64,000 bases of DNA from Promicromonospora sp. AC04 (GTDB lineage Bacteria; Actinomycetota; Actinomycetes; Actinomycetales; Cellulomonadaceae). The translations under genes were made by a program, and so were the position numbers. The notes below the pieces were generated by a model. That model did not search any database. It was not told where the DNA came from and saw only the letters and a list, made by a program, of their open reading frames with translations. The first letter of the stretch is position 1. Each line of letters opens with the position of its first letter. Positions 16,049-24,143 of this stretch are shown one piece after another. The stretch is taken from the NCBI RefSeq assembly GCF_003058225.1, contig NZ_QBUG01000013.1:124001-188000 (forward strand), written 5' to 3'.

Positions 16049-17254
16049 CTACTGTACCCGCTCGTCGGCGCGGTCCGCACCGAGAGGCGGTGTGACACCG
16101 ATCGCCGGCTGCGTGCGCCGGGGCTTGTAGACCACCTGGACGTGGAACACGAACCGCAGCAGGAACGCGACGACGAGCGTGATGGCCTGCACCAGCACCG
16201 GCCACATGCCGGTGTGCTCGACCAGCCACCACAGCACGGGCAGGCGGATCGCCGCCTCGGTGCCGTTGAACGCGAACGAGTGCGCGAACCGCGACCAGAC
16301 GCCGCGGCCCTCGTTGCGCAGGTCGCGGAACACGAACCGCTCCTGCAGCAGGAAGTTGATCAGGATCGTCACGACGGCGGAGATCACCGCCGCCACCACG
16401 TAGTGCACGCTCAGCGTGGTCAGCAGCCACAGGATGACGATGTTGAGCACGGCGCCGAAGCCGCCGATGATCGCGAACCGCGACATCCGCCCGAACCTCA
16501 GCGCCGCGAGCTGCTCCAGGTACCGCAGCCCCGTCTTGAAGGTGGCCTTGGAGTGCCCGGCGTACCGCTCGCCGAACACGAACGGCTCCTCCCCCACGAC
16601 CAGGGTGTTGCGGGCCAGGAGCTCGAGCAGGATCTTGAAGCCGCGCGGGTGCAGCGCGTCGAGGTCCAGCCGGTCCACCCGGGTGGCGAAGAACCCGGTG
16701 AGCGGGTCGGTCACGTTGCGCAGCCGGACCGGGAACATCGACCGCGCCAGCAGGGCCGAGCCGATCGAGACGCCGTGCCGCCACCAGCCGTCCAGCCCCC
16801 CGGCGTCGCCGTCGCCGGTGTACCGGGACGCGACCACGATGTCGAGCCCCGACTCGCGCCCGCGCGTGACGAGCGCCGGCACGAGCTCCGGCGGGTGCTG
16901 CAGGTCGCCGTCCATCACGACCGCCCACTCGGTCGTGACGGTCCGCAGCCCGGCCACGACGGCGCCGCTCAGCCCGCCCTGCCGCGACTCGCGGTGCAGC
17001 ACCCGCACGGCGACGGGCGCGGTGGCCGCGACCTCGCGGATCCGGTCGGGGGTGTCGTCGGTCGAGTCGTCGACGAAGAGGATCTCGACCAGCTCGGGCG
17101 CCCCCACGGGCGCGGGACCGCCCTCGGGTCCCTGCAGGACGCCGGAGCGGCGACCGTCGTCGGGCAGCACACCGAACGCGGCGCAGAGCCGCTCGGTGAG
17201 CGCGGCGACGTTGGGTCCCTCGTTGAACGTAGGGACCACGACGGTGACGGTCAC
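16049..17254 (-). CDS. GT2 glycosyltransferase fused to a GtrA-like membrane domain
   Basis: A 401-residue bifunctional-looking protein. Residues 1-260 are a dolichol-phosphate-mannose-synthase-type GT2 domain: VTVVVPTFNEGPNVAAL at the start, the nucleotide-binding FVDDSTDDTPD, and the metal motif MDGDLQHPPELV. Residues about 275-385 form four hydrophobic helices of the GtrA family (FAIIGGFGAVLNIVILWLL). Enzymes of this type load a sugar on a polyprenyl phosphate and may flip or pass it outward for wall glycans or protein mannosylation, so it is a plausible donor source for the mannosyltransferase at 49-51 kb. The GTG start has GGGAGG four bases before it. Confidence 0.88.
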   Translation of the reverse strand: MTVTVVVPTFNEGPNVAALTERLCAAFGVLPDDGRRSGVLQGPEGGPAPVGAPELVEILFVDDSTDDTPDRIREVAATAPVAVRVLHRESRQGGLSGAVVAGLRTVTTEWAVVMDGDLQHPPELVPALVTRGRESGLDIVVASRYTGDGDAGGLDGWWRHGVSIGSALLARSMFPVRLRNVTDPLTGFFATRVDRLDLDALHPRGFKILLELLARNTLVVGEEPFVFGERYAGHSKATFKTGLRYLEQLAALRFGRMSRFAIIGGFGAVLNIVILWLLTTLSVHYVVAAVISAVVTILINFLLQERFVFRDLRNEGRGVWSRFAHSFAFNGTEAAIRLPVLWWLVEHTGMWPVLVQAITLVVAFLLRFVFHVQVVYKPRRTQPAIGVTPPLGADRADERVQ

Positions 17255-17277
17255 TGACCCTCCCAGATCGATGTCAA

Positions 17278-17302
17278 GACACGGTCCTCCGTTGACCGTG
17301 TC
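17278..17302 (-). terminator. Hairpin terminator after prs
   Basis: Arms GACACGGTC and GACCGTGTC around a seven-base loop lie about 45 bases past the prs stop (17347), between prs and the glycosyltransferase start. Confidence 0.65.
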
Positions 17303-17346
17303 CGAGTCAAGTGCCCACCTCCGCGCCGCGAATCAGGAGTCGCGGA

Positions 17347-18330
17347 TCAGGAGTTGCCGTCGAAGAGCGAGGTCACCGATCCGTCGGAGTGGACCTCGTT
17401 GATCGCGGACGCCAGCAGTGGCGCGATGGAGAGTACCTTGAGCGTCTCGAACCGGCGGTCGTCCTCGATCGGCAGGGTGTCGGTGACGACCACCTCGCGC
17501 GCCCCGCAGTCGGTGAGGCGCTGCTTCGCAGGGCCGGACAGCACGCCGTGCGTCGCCGCGACGGTCACGGACTTGGCGCCGGCGGCCATGATCACCTTGA
17601 CTGCCTCGGCGATCGTGCCGCCGGTGTCGATGAGGTCGTCCACCAGCACGCAGTCGCGGCCCTGGACGTCGCCCACCACGCGGTTGGCCACGGACTGGTT
17701 GGGCCGGGTGACGTCGCGCGTCTTGTGCACGAACGCCAGCGGGCCGCCGCCCAGCTTGGAGGCCCAGATCTCGGCGACGCGGATGCGGCCGGCGTCGGGC
17801 GAGACGACGGTGACGTTCTCGACGTCCACGCGGGTACGCACGTAGTCGACGAGGATCGGCATCGCCCACAGGTGGTCCACGGGGCCGTCGAAGAAGCCCT
17901 GGATCTGCGCGGTGTGCAGGTCGACGCTCATCAGGCGGTCCGCGCCCGCCGTCTTGAACAGGTCGGCGATGAGGCGGGCCGAGATCGGCTCGCGGCCGCG
18001 GCTCTTCTTGTCCTGGCGGGCGTAGCCGAAGAACGGCGCGACGACGGTGACGGAGTGCGCCGAGGCCCGCTTGGCGGCGTCGACCATGAGCAGCTGCTCC
18101 ATGATCCACTGGTTGACCGGCATCGTGTGCGACTGCAGCAGGAACAGGTCCATGCCGCGCACCGACTCGCTGAACCGCACGTAGGTCTCGCTGTTGGCGA
18201 AGTCGTACGCGGAAACGCCGAGAAGGTCGATGCCCAGCTCCTTCGCGACGTTCTTCGCCAGCTCGGGGTGTGCGCGGCCTGCTGCCAGGACGAGCGGGTG
18301 GCGGTTCGGGCCGGGGATGGTGCTGGTCAT
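17347..18330 (-). CDS. prs: Ribose-phosphate pyrophosphokinase (PRPP synthetase)
   Basis: Prs makes 5-phosphoribosyl-1-pyrophosphate from ribose-5-phosphate and ATP for nucleotide, histidine and tryptophan synthesis. The ATG at 18330 gives 327 residues; AAAGGAAAG precedes it. Conserved blocks are FANSETYVRFSESVRG, the catalytic flexible loop FFGYARQDKKSRGREPISA, DLHTAQIQGFF, and the PRPP-binding loop VLVDDLIDTGGT. The start overlaps the stop of glmU by one base (TGATG), the usual actinobacterial glmU-prs coupling. Confidence 0.97.
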   Translation of the reverse strand: MTSTIPGPNRHPLVLAAGRAHPELAKNVAKELGIDLLGVSAYDFANSETYVRFSESVRGMDLFLLQSHTMPVNQWIMEQLLMVDAAKRASAHSVTVVAPFFGYARQDKKSRGREPISARLIADLFKTAGADRLMSVDLHTAQIQGFFDGPVDHLWAMPILVDYVRTRVDVENVTVVSPDAGRIRVAEIWASKLGGGPLAFVHKTRDVTRPNQSVANRVVGDVQGRDCVLVDDLIDTGGTIAEAVKVIMAAGAKSVTVAATHGVLSGPAKQRLTDCGAREVVVTDTLPIEDDRRFETLKVLSIAPLLASAINEVHSDGSVTSLFDGNS

Positions 18331-19970
18331 CAGTGGGACTTTCCTTTCTTGTCGGCCCCAGGGGCGGGGGCCTGGTCGGCCGGCTCGGCCTGGGCGGCCG
18401 CGGCCTGCGGGGCCGCGGGGGCCCCGGCTGCATTCTGCTGGGCGAGCTGCCACTGCGCCTGGTCACTGAGGCCGGTTGCCCCGCCTTGGGCGTTCGCGGC
18501 GGCTTCCGCCGCGGCCGTCCCCGGCCGACGACGGGCGACCCAGCCCTCGATGTTCCGCTGCTGCCCGGCGGTGACGCCGAGCGCACCGGCGGGCACGTCC
18601 CGGCGGATGACGGACCCGGCGGCGGTGTACGCGCCGTCGCCCACCGTCACGGGCGCGACGAACATGTTGTCCGCGCCCGTGCGCGCGTGCGAGCCGATCA
18701 CGGTGCGGTGCTTGTGCACGCCGTCGTAGTTCACGGTCACCGACGCGGCGCCGATGTTGGTGTGCTCGCCGATCTCGGCGTCGCCCACGTAGGACAGGTG
18801 CGGGACCTTGCTGCCCTCGCCGATCTCGGCGTTCTTGGTCTCGACGAAGGTGCCGATCTTGCCCTTGCGGCCAAGGCTGGTGCCGGGGCGCAGGTAGGCG
18901 AACGGGCCGACGGAGGCGCCCTCGCCGATGACGGCGAGCGACCCGTGCGTGCGGATCACCGTGGCGCCGACGCCGACCTCGACGTCGGTCAGCGTCGTGT
19001 CGGGGCCGATCGTGGCGCCGGTCGCGACCACGGTGGCGCCCTTGAGCTGCGTGTTGGGCAGGAGCGTGACGTCGGGGGCGAGCTCGACGTCGACGTCGAT
19101 CCAGGTGGTTGCCGGGTCCTGCACGGTGACGCCCGCGCGCTGCCACTCCTCGACGATGCGGCGGTTCATCTCGCGGGCCAGGACGGAGAGTGCCACCCGG
19201 TCGTTGACGCCCTCGACCAGCATCGGGTCGTCGGCGAGCAGGGCCCGCACGTGCAGGCCCTCCGCGTGGGCGAACGCGACGACGTCGGTCAGGTAGACCT
19301 CGCCCTGCGCGTTCTTGCTGTCGAGGCCGCCCAGGCCGCGGCGGAGCGTGGCGGCGTCGAACACGTAGACCGAGGAGTTGATCTCCCGGATCTCGAGCTG
19401 GTCCGCGCTCGCGTCCTTGTGCTCCACGATCTCGAGCACATCGCCCGTGTCCTTCTCGCGGACGATCCGGCCGTAGCCGGTCGCGTCGTCGACCTCGGTG
19501 GTGAGGATGGTGACGGCGTTGCCGTCCGCGTGGTGCGCCGCCAGCAGCTGGCCGAGCGTGGCGCCGTCGAGCAGGGGGACGTCGCCCGCGACCACCACGA
19601 CGGGGCCGTCGACACCCTCGCCCAGGATCTCGCCGTCGGCGATACCCGCGGCCGCCGCGGCCGCCTGCGCCTTGGAGTCGAGCGCGGCCAGGGCGCACTG
19701 CACAGCTCGGCCCGTGCCGGGGATCTCGTCCTGGTCCACGAGGACCGCGCCGGGATCGAGCTGCCCGACGGCTTCCGCGACCAGGTCGCGCTCATGGCGG
19801 ACCACCACGGCCACCTGCGCCGGCTCGAGCTCGCGAGCGGCGGTCAGCGCGTGTCCCACCATCGGCTTGCCACCGAGCGGGTGCAGGACCTTCGGCAACG
19901 CCGACTTCATGCGGGTGCCCTGGCCGGCGGCAAGAACGATCACTGCTGCCGGCTGAGGTGTCTCGGTCAC
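18330..19970 (-). CDS. glmU: Bifunctional UDP-GlcNAc pyrophosphorylase / glucosamine-1-phosphate acetyltransferase
   Basis: GlmU acetylates glucosamine-1-phosphate and couples it to UTP, supplying UDP-GlcNAc for peptidoglycan. The 546 residues start with the uridyltransferase motif VIVLAAGQGTRMKSALPKVLH. The C-terminal half is a left-handed beta helix of hexapeptide repeats (IGPDTTLTDVEVGVGATV, HLSYVGDAEIGEHTNIG). The final 70 residues are an alanine/glutamine/proline-rich tail not needed for activity in relatives, so the protein is longer than the Escherichia coli enzyme. It forms an operon with prs, and the tRNA-Gln gene lies just upstream. Confidence 0.97.
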   Translation of the reverse strand: MTETPQPAAVIVLAAGQGTRMKSALPKVLHPLGGKPMVGHALTAARELEPAQVAVVVRHERDLVAEAVGQLDPGAVLVDQDEIPGTGRAVQCALAALDSKAQAAAAAAGIADGEILGEGVDGPVVVVAGDVPLLDGATLGQLLAAHHADGNAVTILTTEVDDATGYGRIVREKDTGDVLEIVEHKDASADQLEIREINSSVYVFDAATLRRGLGGLDSKNAQGEVYLTDVVAFAHAEGLHVRALLADDPMLVEGVNDRVALSVLAREMNRRIVEEWQRAGVTVQDPATTWIDVDVELAPDVTLLPNTQLKGATVVATGATIGPDTTLTDVEVGVGATVIRTHGSLAVIGEGASVGPFAYLRPGTSLGRKGKIGTFVETKNAEIGEGSKVPHLSYVGDAEIGEHTNIGAASVTVNYDGVHKHRTVIGSHARTGADNMFVAPVTVGDGAYTAAGSVIRRDVPAGALGVTAGQQRNIEGWVARRRPGTAAAEAAANAQGGATGLSDQAQWQLAQQNAAGAPAAPQAAAAQAEPADQAPAPGADKKGKSH

Positions 19971-20007
19971 GAGTGCTCCGATCGGTGGGTTCGTCAGATC
20001 CGGATGG

Positions 20008-20079
20008 CTCCGCCCCCAGGATTCGAACCTGGACTAAAGGCACCAAAAACCTCTGTGCTGCCGATTACACCAAGGCGGA
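20008..20079 (-). tRNA. tRNA-Gln (anticodon UUG)
   Basis: Read on the minus strand, a full cloverleaf is visible: acceptor TCCGCCT pairs with GGGCGGA, the anticodon stem GAGGT/GCCTT encloses loop TTTTGGT with anticodon TTG, and the T arm is CCAGG-TTCGAAT-CCTGG. The 3' CCA is encoded at 20005-20007. Its position just upstream of glmU is common in actinobacteria. Confidence 0.95.
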
Positions 20080-20255
20080 CCGGGCGCGCGCGAGGCTCCG
20101 TCGTGACCCGAAGCGGGCGTGTGCCACCGTCGCACGTCCGTGAACAGTCTGCCAGGTCCGCGGGCATGCCCCATGCCGAAGCAGCCGGGGCGTCAGCCAC
20201 ACGGTTCGCCGGGCCGCCCTGCTCCGGACATGTCCGTAACTCCCATTCGGGCACA

Positions 20256-20903
20256 ATGAACCCCATGGCCGCCGACAACCGACGTACCCACAGACCTCGC
20301 ATGACGGCCAGTCAGCGTCGTGAGCAGCTGCTCGCGGTCAGCCGCGGACTGTTCGCCGAGAAGGGCTTCGAAGGAACCAGCGTGGAGGAGATCGCGGCCC
20401 GCGCCGAGGTCTCCAAGCCCGTCGTGTACGAACACTTCGGCGGCAAGGAGGGCATCTACGCGGTGGTAGTGGACCGCGAGGTGCAGGCGCTGACCACCGC
20501 ACTGACGGGTGCGCTCGGCTCCGGCGGCCACCCGAAGGTCCTGCTGGAGCGCACGGCGCTCGCCCTCCTGGACTACATCGAGTCGTCCGAGGACGGCTTC
20601 CGCATCCTCGTGCGCGACTCTCCCGTCGCGCAGGCGACCGGGACGTTCTCCAGCCTGATCGGCGACGTCGCCACCCAGGTCGAGGCGATCCTGGAGCCGC
20701 AGTTCAAGGGGAACGGGCTCGAGACCAAGACCGCGCCGCTCTACGCGCAGATGCTTGTCGGGATGATCGCGCTCACCGGCCAGTACTGGCTGGACGCGCG
20801 CAGCCCCAAGAAGACCGAGGTCGCGGCACACCTGGTGAACCTGGCGTGGAACGGCCTGCACAACATGGAGAAGAAGCCGGCACTGACGAAACTGTCGCGC
20901 TAA
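20256..20903 (+). CDS. TetR/AcrR-family transcriptional regulator
   Basis: A 215-residue regulator (start at 20256, or the ATG at 20265). The N-terminal DNA-binding domain is standard: SQRREQLLAVSRGLFAEKGF, then SVEEIAARAEVSKPVVYEHFGGKEGIY. The C-terminal helical domain contains LVRDSPVAQATGTFSSLIGD, like the actinobacterial group often placed beside glmU and its tRNA. It stands alone, divergent from the tRNA, and its ligand and targets are unknown. Confidence 0.88.
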   Translation: MNPMAADNRRTHRPRMTASQRREQLLAVSRGLFAEKGFEGTSVEEIAARAEVSKPVVYEHFGGKEGIYAVVVDREVQALTTALTGALGSGGHPKVLLERTALALLDYIESSEDGFRILVRDSPVAQATGTFSSLIGDVATQVEAILEPQFKGNGLETKTAPLYAQMLVGMIALTGQYWLDARSPKKTEVAAHLVNLAWNGLHNMEKKPALTKLSR

Positions 20904-21030
20904 GGCTCGGCAGCGCGACAAACTGACGGCACGTCAATATCGCCCGGTGAAATGCCGGTCAGCCGGTGAAATGCCCGAACCTGTCAACCGCATTTGCGCC
21001 GGGGAAACAAAGTGTGCGCGGGCGCAAAAG

Positions 21031-21070
21031 AACGAACACCTCCTGCGTAGTTCCGCAGGAGGTGTTCGTT
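21031..21070 (-). terminator. Perfect 17-bp hairpin terminator of the small peptide unit
   Basis: Arms at 21031-21047 and 21054-21070 (AACGAACACCTCCTGCG and its exact complement) enclose the loop TAGTTC. On the minus strand the hairpin is followed by CTTTTGC, a T-run, so it is oriented as the end of the transcript from 21282-21310. Confidence 0.85.
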
Positions 21071-21126
21071 TGGCTGGGGATGGTGCTAACGCCGCCGCCG
21101 AGTTCCCCGCGCGGCGTATTGCCTGC

Positions 21127-21210
21127 TCAGATACCCAGGATGGCGCGAATCTGCGCCAGGGTGATGCCGAGGGAGTCGAGCAGAGTGGTGAGGACGTCAA
21201 CGACGGTCAT
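21127..21210 (-). CDS. 27-residue amphipathic peptide, unknown function
   Basis: A minus-strand ORF of 28 codons including stop. It begins MTVVDVLTTLLDSLG and ends TLAQIRAILGI, has no cysteine, and is mostly aliphatic with two aspartates and one arginine, so it could form one amphipathic helix. Support for a real gene is structural: GGAAGGA sits eight bases before the ATG, a sigma-70-like promoter lies at 21282-21310, and a strong terminator closes the unit at 21031-21070, 57 bases after the stop. It could be a modulin-like, signalling or type I toxin peptide; nothing in the sequence decides between them. It could also be a translated leader within a small RNA. Confidence 0.6.
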   Translation of the reverse strand: MTVVDVLTTLLDSLGITLAQIRAILGI

Positions 21211-21281
21211 GTTGCTATTCCTTCCAGAAAACGGGAATCACAGGATGATCACCTGCGAGCGGAACAGTGTTCGCGTTCCAC

Positions 21282-21310
21282 ACATTAAGCACACGACACG
21301 GACTCTGCAA
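21282..21310 (-). promoter_or_regulatory. Promoter of the 27-residue peptide gene
   Basis: On the minus strand TTGCAG (21310-21305), a 17-base spacer and TAATGT (21287-21282) form a good vegetative promoter. It implies a 5' leader of roughly 65 bases before the ATG at 21210. Confidence 0.6.
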
Positions 21311-21521
21311 CGGGAAATGGATATTCCTCTTTAATGCGCGCCCAGTTTCACCCTGTGATAGTGGGTCCGAAATCGAGCAGCACACTGCGATAAACCGGAC
21401 ATATCTTTGAGTCAAGGTCCACTCGATGTGGGCTGCCTGGCGGGCGCGCCAGGCCCCGCTCCACAGGTCGGTGCATTCGCCGGGCAACACCGCACCAGGT
21501 GCCATAGAGTTGATGTAACGA

Positions 21522-21553
21522 GAAGGCGAGCCCGGGTGTGCGGGCTCGCCTTC
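21522..21553. repeat. Perfect 13-bp inverted repeat ahead of the DUF3800-like gene
   Basis: Arms GAAGGCGAGCCCG and CGGGCTCGCCTTC enclose six bases, ending 25 bases before the ATG at 21579. It could terminate incoming transcription or sit in the leader of the gene. Confidence 0.6.
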
Positions 21554-21578
21554 GTGCATCTACGACGACAGGAAGCCC

Positions 21579-22139
21579 GTGAGGCCGAGCGATCCCAACC
21601 GCCACACGCCAGATCAAGTCCCCCGCCGCGCCCACGCCTTCATCGACGAGTCGAAGTCCCGTGGGTACCTGATGGCGGCCGCATTCGTTCATCCGAGGCA
21701 TCTGCAGTCCCTGCGTCACGCACTCCGTCAGCTTCGGCCACGGGGTCGACGCAGCGTGCACTTCAACGGTGCGCGAGACGAGCTTCGCCACGCCGTCCTG
21801 GACACCTTGGTCGCGCACGACGTCACCGCAGTGGTCGTCCAGGCCACCGGGCGACGTGGTCTGCAGCAACGCGAGATGTGCGTCCGGAAGCTTGCGCAGC
21901 ACTGCTTGGCAACGGAAGCCGGAATCGTCGTCCTGGATCTTGACGAGAGTGTGGTCGGCAAGGACCGCCGGTGGTTGTACGAGGAGCTGCACAAGAGCGA
22001 GACCCGGTACGACCACATGCACCGCCACGAGGAGCCGTTGCTCTGGGCTGCGGACGCGGTCGCGTGGGCATGGCAACGGGCTGGATCCTGGCGCGACCGG
22101 GTACGCCCCATGGTCGTCCGATTTCAGGAGGTGCCCTGA
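21579..22139 (+). CDS. DUF3800-like protein (RNase H-like fold predicted)
   Basis: A 186-residue protein not seen in core genomes. It opens HAFIDESKSRGYLMAAAFV, where the D-E-S motif at about residues 22-24 is the first acidic site of DUF3800-type proteins. It continues with VVLDLDESV in a central strand and ends with PLLWAADAVAWAW, the typical late aspartate (lxxADxxa). The spaced acids are those of an RNase H-like nuclease fold, but activity is unproven. A related but interrupted gene lies at 29370-29996, and both are followed by similar hairpins. It is an orphan in an accessory patch. No clear ribosome-binding site precedes the ATG. Confidence 0.6.
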   Translation: MRPSDPNRHTPDQVPRRAHAFIDESKSRGYLMAAAFVHPRHLQSLRHALRQLRPRGRRSVHFNGARDELRHAVLDTLVAHDVTAVVVQATGRRGLQQREMCVRKLAQHCLATEAGIVVLDLDESVVGKDRRWLYEELHKSETRYDHMHRHEEPLLWAADAVAWAWQRAGSWRDRVRPMVVRFQEVP

Positions 22140-22147
22140 CAACGCGA

Positions 22148-22185
22148 AGCCCGGGCCACCCACCTGAAGGGTAGGCTCCCGGGCT
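22148..22185 (+). terminator. Hairpin terminator after the first DUF3800-like gene
   Basis: Arms AGCCCGGG (22148-22155) and CCCGGGCT (22178-22185), followed by CACTTCTC, start nine bases after the stop. The hairpin after the second DUF3800-like gene (30005-30042) has the same ACGCGAA lead-in and CACTTC tail. Confidence 0.7.
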
Positions 22186-22274
22186 CACTTCTCGGGGCTA
22201 GTGCCCCTCGCACTGCTAATACTACTGATATCCCAGTGCTCAGCAAGCAGTTGGCGCTTTGGGCGCATCACACC

Positions 22275-22997
22275 ATGCGTTGTTCTACGCTGCCCGTCGT
22301 GACGTCCTCCGAGCACCTCACGACCGTCGGCGCCGACTACGACGCCATGGCGCAGGCCTACACCGCGTTCGCGGGCGAGGCGTTTGCCGGAAGGCCGCTG
22401 AACCACGTGCTGGTCGAGGCATTCGCCGGCCTGGTCCGGCAGGCAGGCGGCGGGCCCGTGGCCGACGTCGGCTGCGGGCCCGGGCACGTGACCAGGTACC
22501 TGCAAGACCGAGGCGTCGATGCCTTCGGCGTCGACCTCTCACCGCAGCTCGTGGCGCTGGCCCGCGAGGCCAGCCCGGGCATCCGGTTCGACGTCGGCGA
22601 CATGGGCGCGCTCGACGTGACGTCCGGGAGCCTCGCCGGTGTGCTGGCGAACTACTCGCTCATCCACACGCCGCCGGACGTGCTGCCCGCGACGCTCGCC
22701 GAGCTGAGTCGCGTACTGGCACCCGGCGGCTACCTCCTCGCGGCATTCCCGGCGCTGGACGCCGCCGGCGCGACGGCCGAGCCCTGGGACCACAAGGTGT
22801 CGCCCGCCTGGCGCTATTCGCTCGACCACGTCATCGGCCTGCTGAGGCAGACCGGCGTCCACGAGGTGGCCCACATGGTGATCGCGCCGGGCGAGGACCA
22901 GGTGCGGGGCTTCCCACAGGCGCACCTGCTCGGCCGCAAGACGGACGACACGGACCGCACGGACCGCACGGACCGCACGGACCGCACGGACCGCTGA
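22275..22997 (+). CDS. Class I SAM-dependent methyltransferase
   Basis: Started at the ATG at 22275 (a GTG at 22299 is an alternative), 240 residues. The Rossmann methyltransferase motifs are clear: motif I VADVGCGPGHVTRYL, then FGVDLSPQLVALARE, and the post-motif VLAPGGYLLAAFP. The small-molecule or protein target is unknown. The last residues are five copies of a D-R-T-like tripeptide encoded by a 9-base tandem repeat (22950-22996) immediately before the stop, so the C-terminal length is probably variable among strains. It is a single gene with no operon partner, convergent with the maleylacetate reductase. Confidence 0.85.
   Translation: MRCSTLPVVTSSEHLTTVGADYDAMAQAYTAFAGEAFAGRPLNHVLVEAFAGLVRQAGGGPVADVGCGPGHVTRYLQDRGVDAFGVDLSPQLVALAREASPGIRFDVGDMGALDVTSGSLAGVLANYSLIHTPPDVLPATLAELSRVLAPGGYLLAAFPALDAAGATAEPWDHKVSPAWRYSLDHVIGLLRQTGVHEVAHMVIAPGEDQVRGFPQAHLLGRKTDDTDRTDRTDRTDRTDR
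22950..22996 (+). repeat. 9-bp tandem repeat ending the methyltransferase gene
   Basis: The unit ACGGACCGC occurs five times in direct succession, keeping frame and encoding a repeating Thr-Asp-Arg tail up to the stop codon. Confidence 0.85.
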
Positions 22998-23000
22998 GCC

Positions 23001-24044
23001 TCACCACGCCGCGAGCAGCAGCTCCTCCACGGCGTCCGCGGTCACCGGCCGCGGGTTGGGATAGGGGCTCGCCGCCACCCGCTCGGCCACCTCGCGCAGC
23101 GCGGTGCGCGGCAGGCCGAGGGCCCCGAGCGTCGTCGGACCTTCGTGCAGAGCCGCGAGCGCCGACACCGCGAGGACCGGGTCGCCGTCCGCAACCCGCG
23201 CCAGCCGGGCGGCCGTGTCGGGCGCCGCGACCAGGTTGAACCGCATGACGTGCGGCAGGAGCATGGCGTGCAGCTCCGCGTGCGGCAGGCCGAAGGTCCC
23301 GCCGAGCACGTGCGCGAGCTGATGGTGCAGGCCCATCCGCGCCTGCGCCAGGCACGCGCCCGCCAGCCACGCCGCCTCCTGGAGCCGGCCACGCGGGACG
23401 ACGTCGGACAGGCGGTCCAGGACCGCGGGCAGCGCCGTCAGGATGCCGTCGGCGGACTCCATCCCGTACGCGCGGGTCGCGGCGCTCGCCTCGGTGTCCC
23501 ACAGCGCCTCGACGGCGTGCGCCAGCGCGTTGAGGGCGGAGGTCAGCGTGAGCCCGTGGGGCATCGACAAGGTGAGCTCCGGGTCGTAGACGACGGTGCC
23601 CGGCGCCAGGGCGGGGTCGCGCCGCGTCGTCTTGACGCCGTTTTCGGTCTCCCCGAGCACGGGCGTCGCCTCCGAGCCGGCGTAGGTGGTGGGCACGGCG
23701 ACCTGTGGCATCCCGGTCCGGATCGCGAGCGCCTTCGAGAGCCCGATCGACGACCCTCCGCCGATCGCGACGATCGCGTCCGCCCGCACCTCCCTGGCCA
23801 GGGTGAGCGCCTCCGCGGTCACCTCGACCGGCGTGTGCTGGGCCGGACGCCCGAAGGTCGCGGCATACCGCTCCCCCAGGGCCGTGGCCAGGTCCTCCGC
23901 AACCTCCGCCGACGACGGCGCCGCCACCACGAGCACCCGCTGTGCCCCGAGCCGTTCGATCTCGTCCGGCACGAGTGACCGTGCCCCGGCGCCGTGCAGC
24001 ACCCGGCCCGCGTACGCCTGGTGCACCCTGATGTCTGTTCCCAC
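23001..24044 (-). CDS. Maleylacetate reductase (iron-containing alcohol dehydrogenase family)
   Basis: Maleylacetate reductase (EC 1.3.1.32) reduces maleylacetate to 3-oxoadipate with NAD(P)H at the end of resorcinol, hydroxyquinol or chlorocatechol degradation. The GTG at 24044 gives 347 residues, the usual length. The NAD-binding segment is DAIVAIGGGSSIGLSKALAI, followed by VPTTYAGSEATPVLGE, typical of this enzyme rather than generic Fe-ADHs; the histidine-bearing MGLHHQLAHVLGGTFGLPHA is the metal-site region. Ring-cleavage partners are not in this window. A MarR gene and its operator lie immediately upstream in the opposite direction, suggesting repression in the absence of an aromatic inducer. 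Confidence 0.88.
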   Translation of the reverse strand: MGTDIRVHQAYAGRVLHGAGARSLVPDEIERLGAQRVLVVAAPSSAEVAEDLATALGERYAATFGRPAQHTPVEVTAEALTLAREVRADAIVAIGGGSSIGLSKALAIRTGMPQVAVPTTYAGSEATPVLGETENGVKTTRRDPALAPGTVVYDPELTLSMPHGLTLTSALNALAHAVEALWDTEASAATRAYGMESADGILTALPAVLDRLSDVVPRGRLQEAAWLAGACLAQARMGLHHQLAHVLGGTFGLPHAELHAMLLPHVMRFNLVAAPDTAARLARVADGDPVLAVSALAALHEGPTTLGALGLPRTALREVAERVAASPYPNPRPVTADAVEELLLAAW

Positions 24045-24110
24045 GAGGCCTGAGCCTACGGTCGCCCCAAGGCCTCCGACCACGGGCAGCGCCACGCGCC
24101 CTGTCGAGAT

Positions 24111-24124
24111 TCTTGATATCGAGA
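24111..24124. promoter_or_regulatory. MarR-type operator between maleylacetate reductase and marR
   Basis: TCTTGATATCGAGA is a near-perfect dyad of the kind MarR proteins bind. It lies in the 99-base divergent gap, 20 bases before the marR ATG, so one site could control both genes. Confidence 0.65.
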
Positions 24125-24143
24125 CATCCGGTAGCCTCTCGCC

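Larger units (their letters stand above)
21211..21578. other. Less GC-rich intergenic region with divergent control elements
   Basis: About 370 bases without another convincing gene. It holds the ribosome-binding site and promoter of the small peptide on the minus strand, and near its right end the hairpin 21522-21553 in front of the DUF3800-like gene. Base composition is visibly less GC-rich than the flanks, fitting acquired DNA. Confidence 0.5.

Noticed and set aside
18270-20255. Very long plus-strand frame running into the TetR gene
   Set aside because: Only the last 216 codons look like a protein; the rest is antisense to glmU and crosses the tRNA gene.
21411-21470. tRNA-like or att-like sequence in the accessory patch
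   Set aside because: GC-rich pairing is present but no cloverleaf or duplicated tRNA end could be built, so no attachment site is called.
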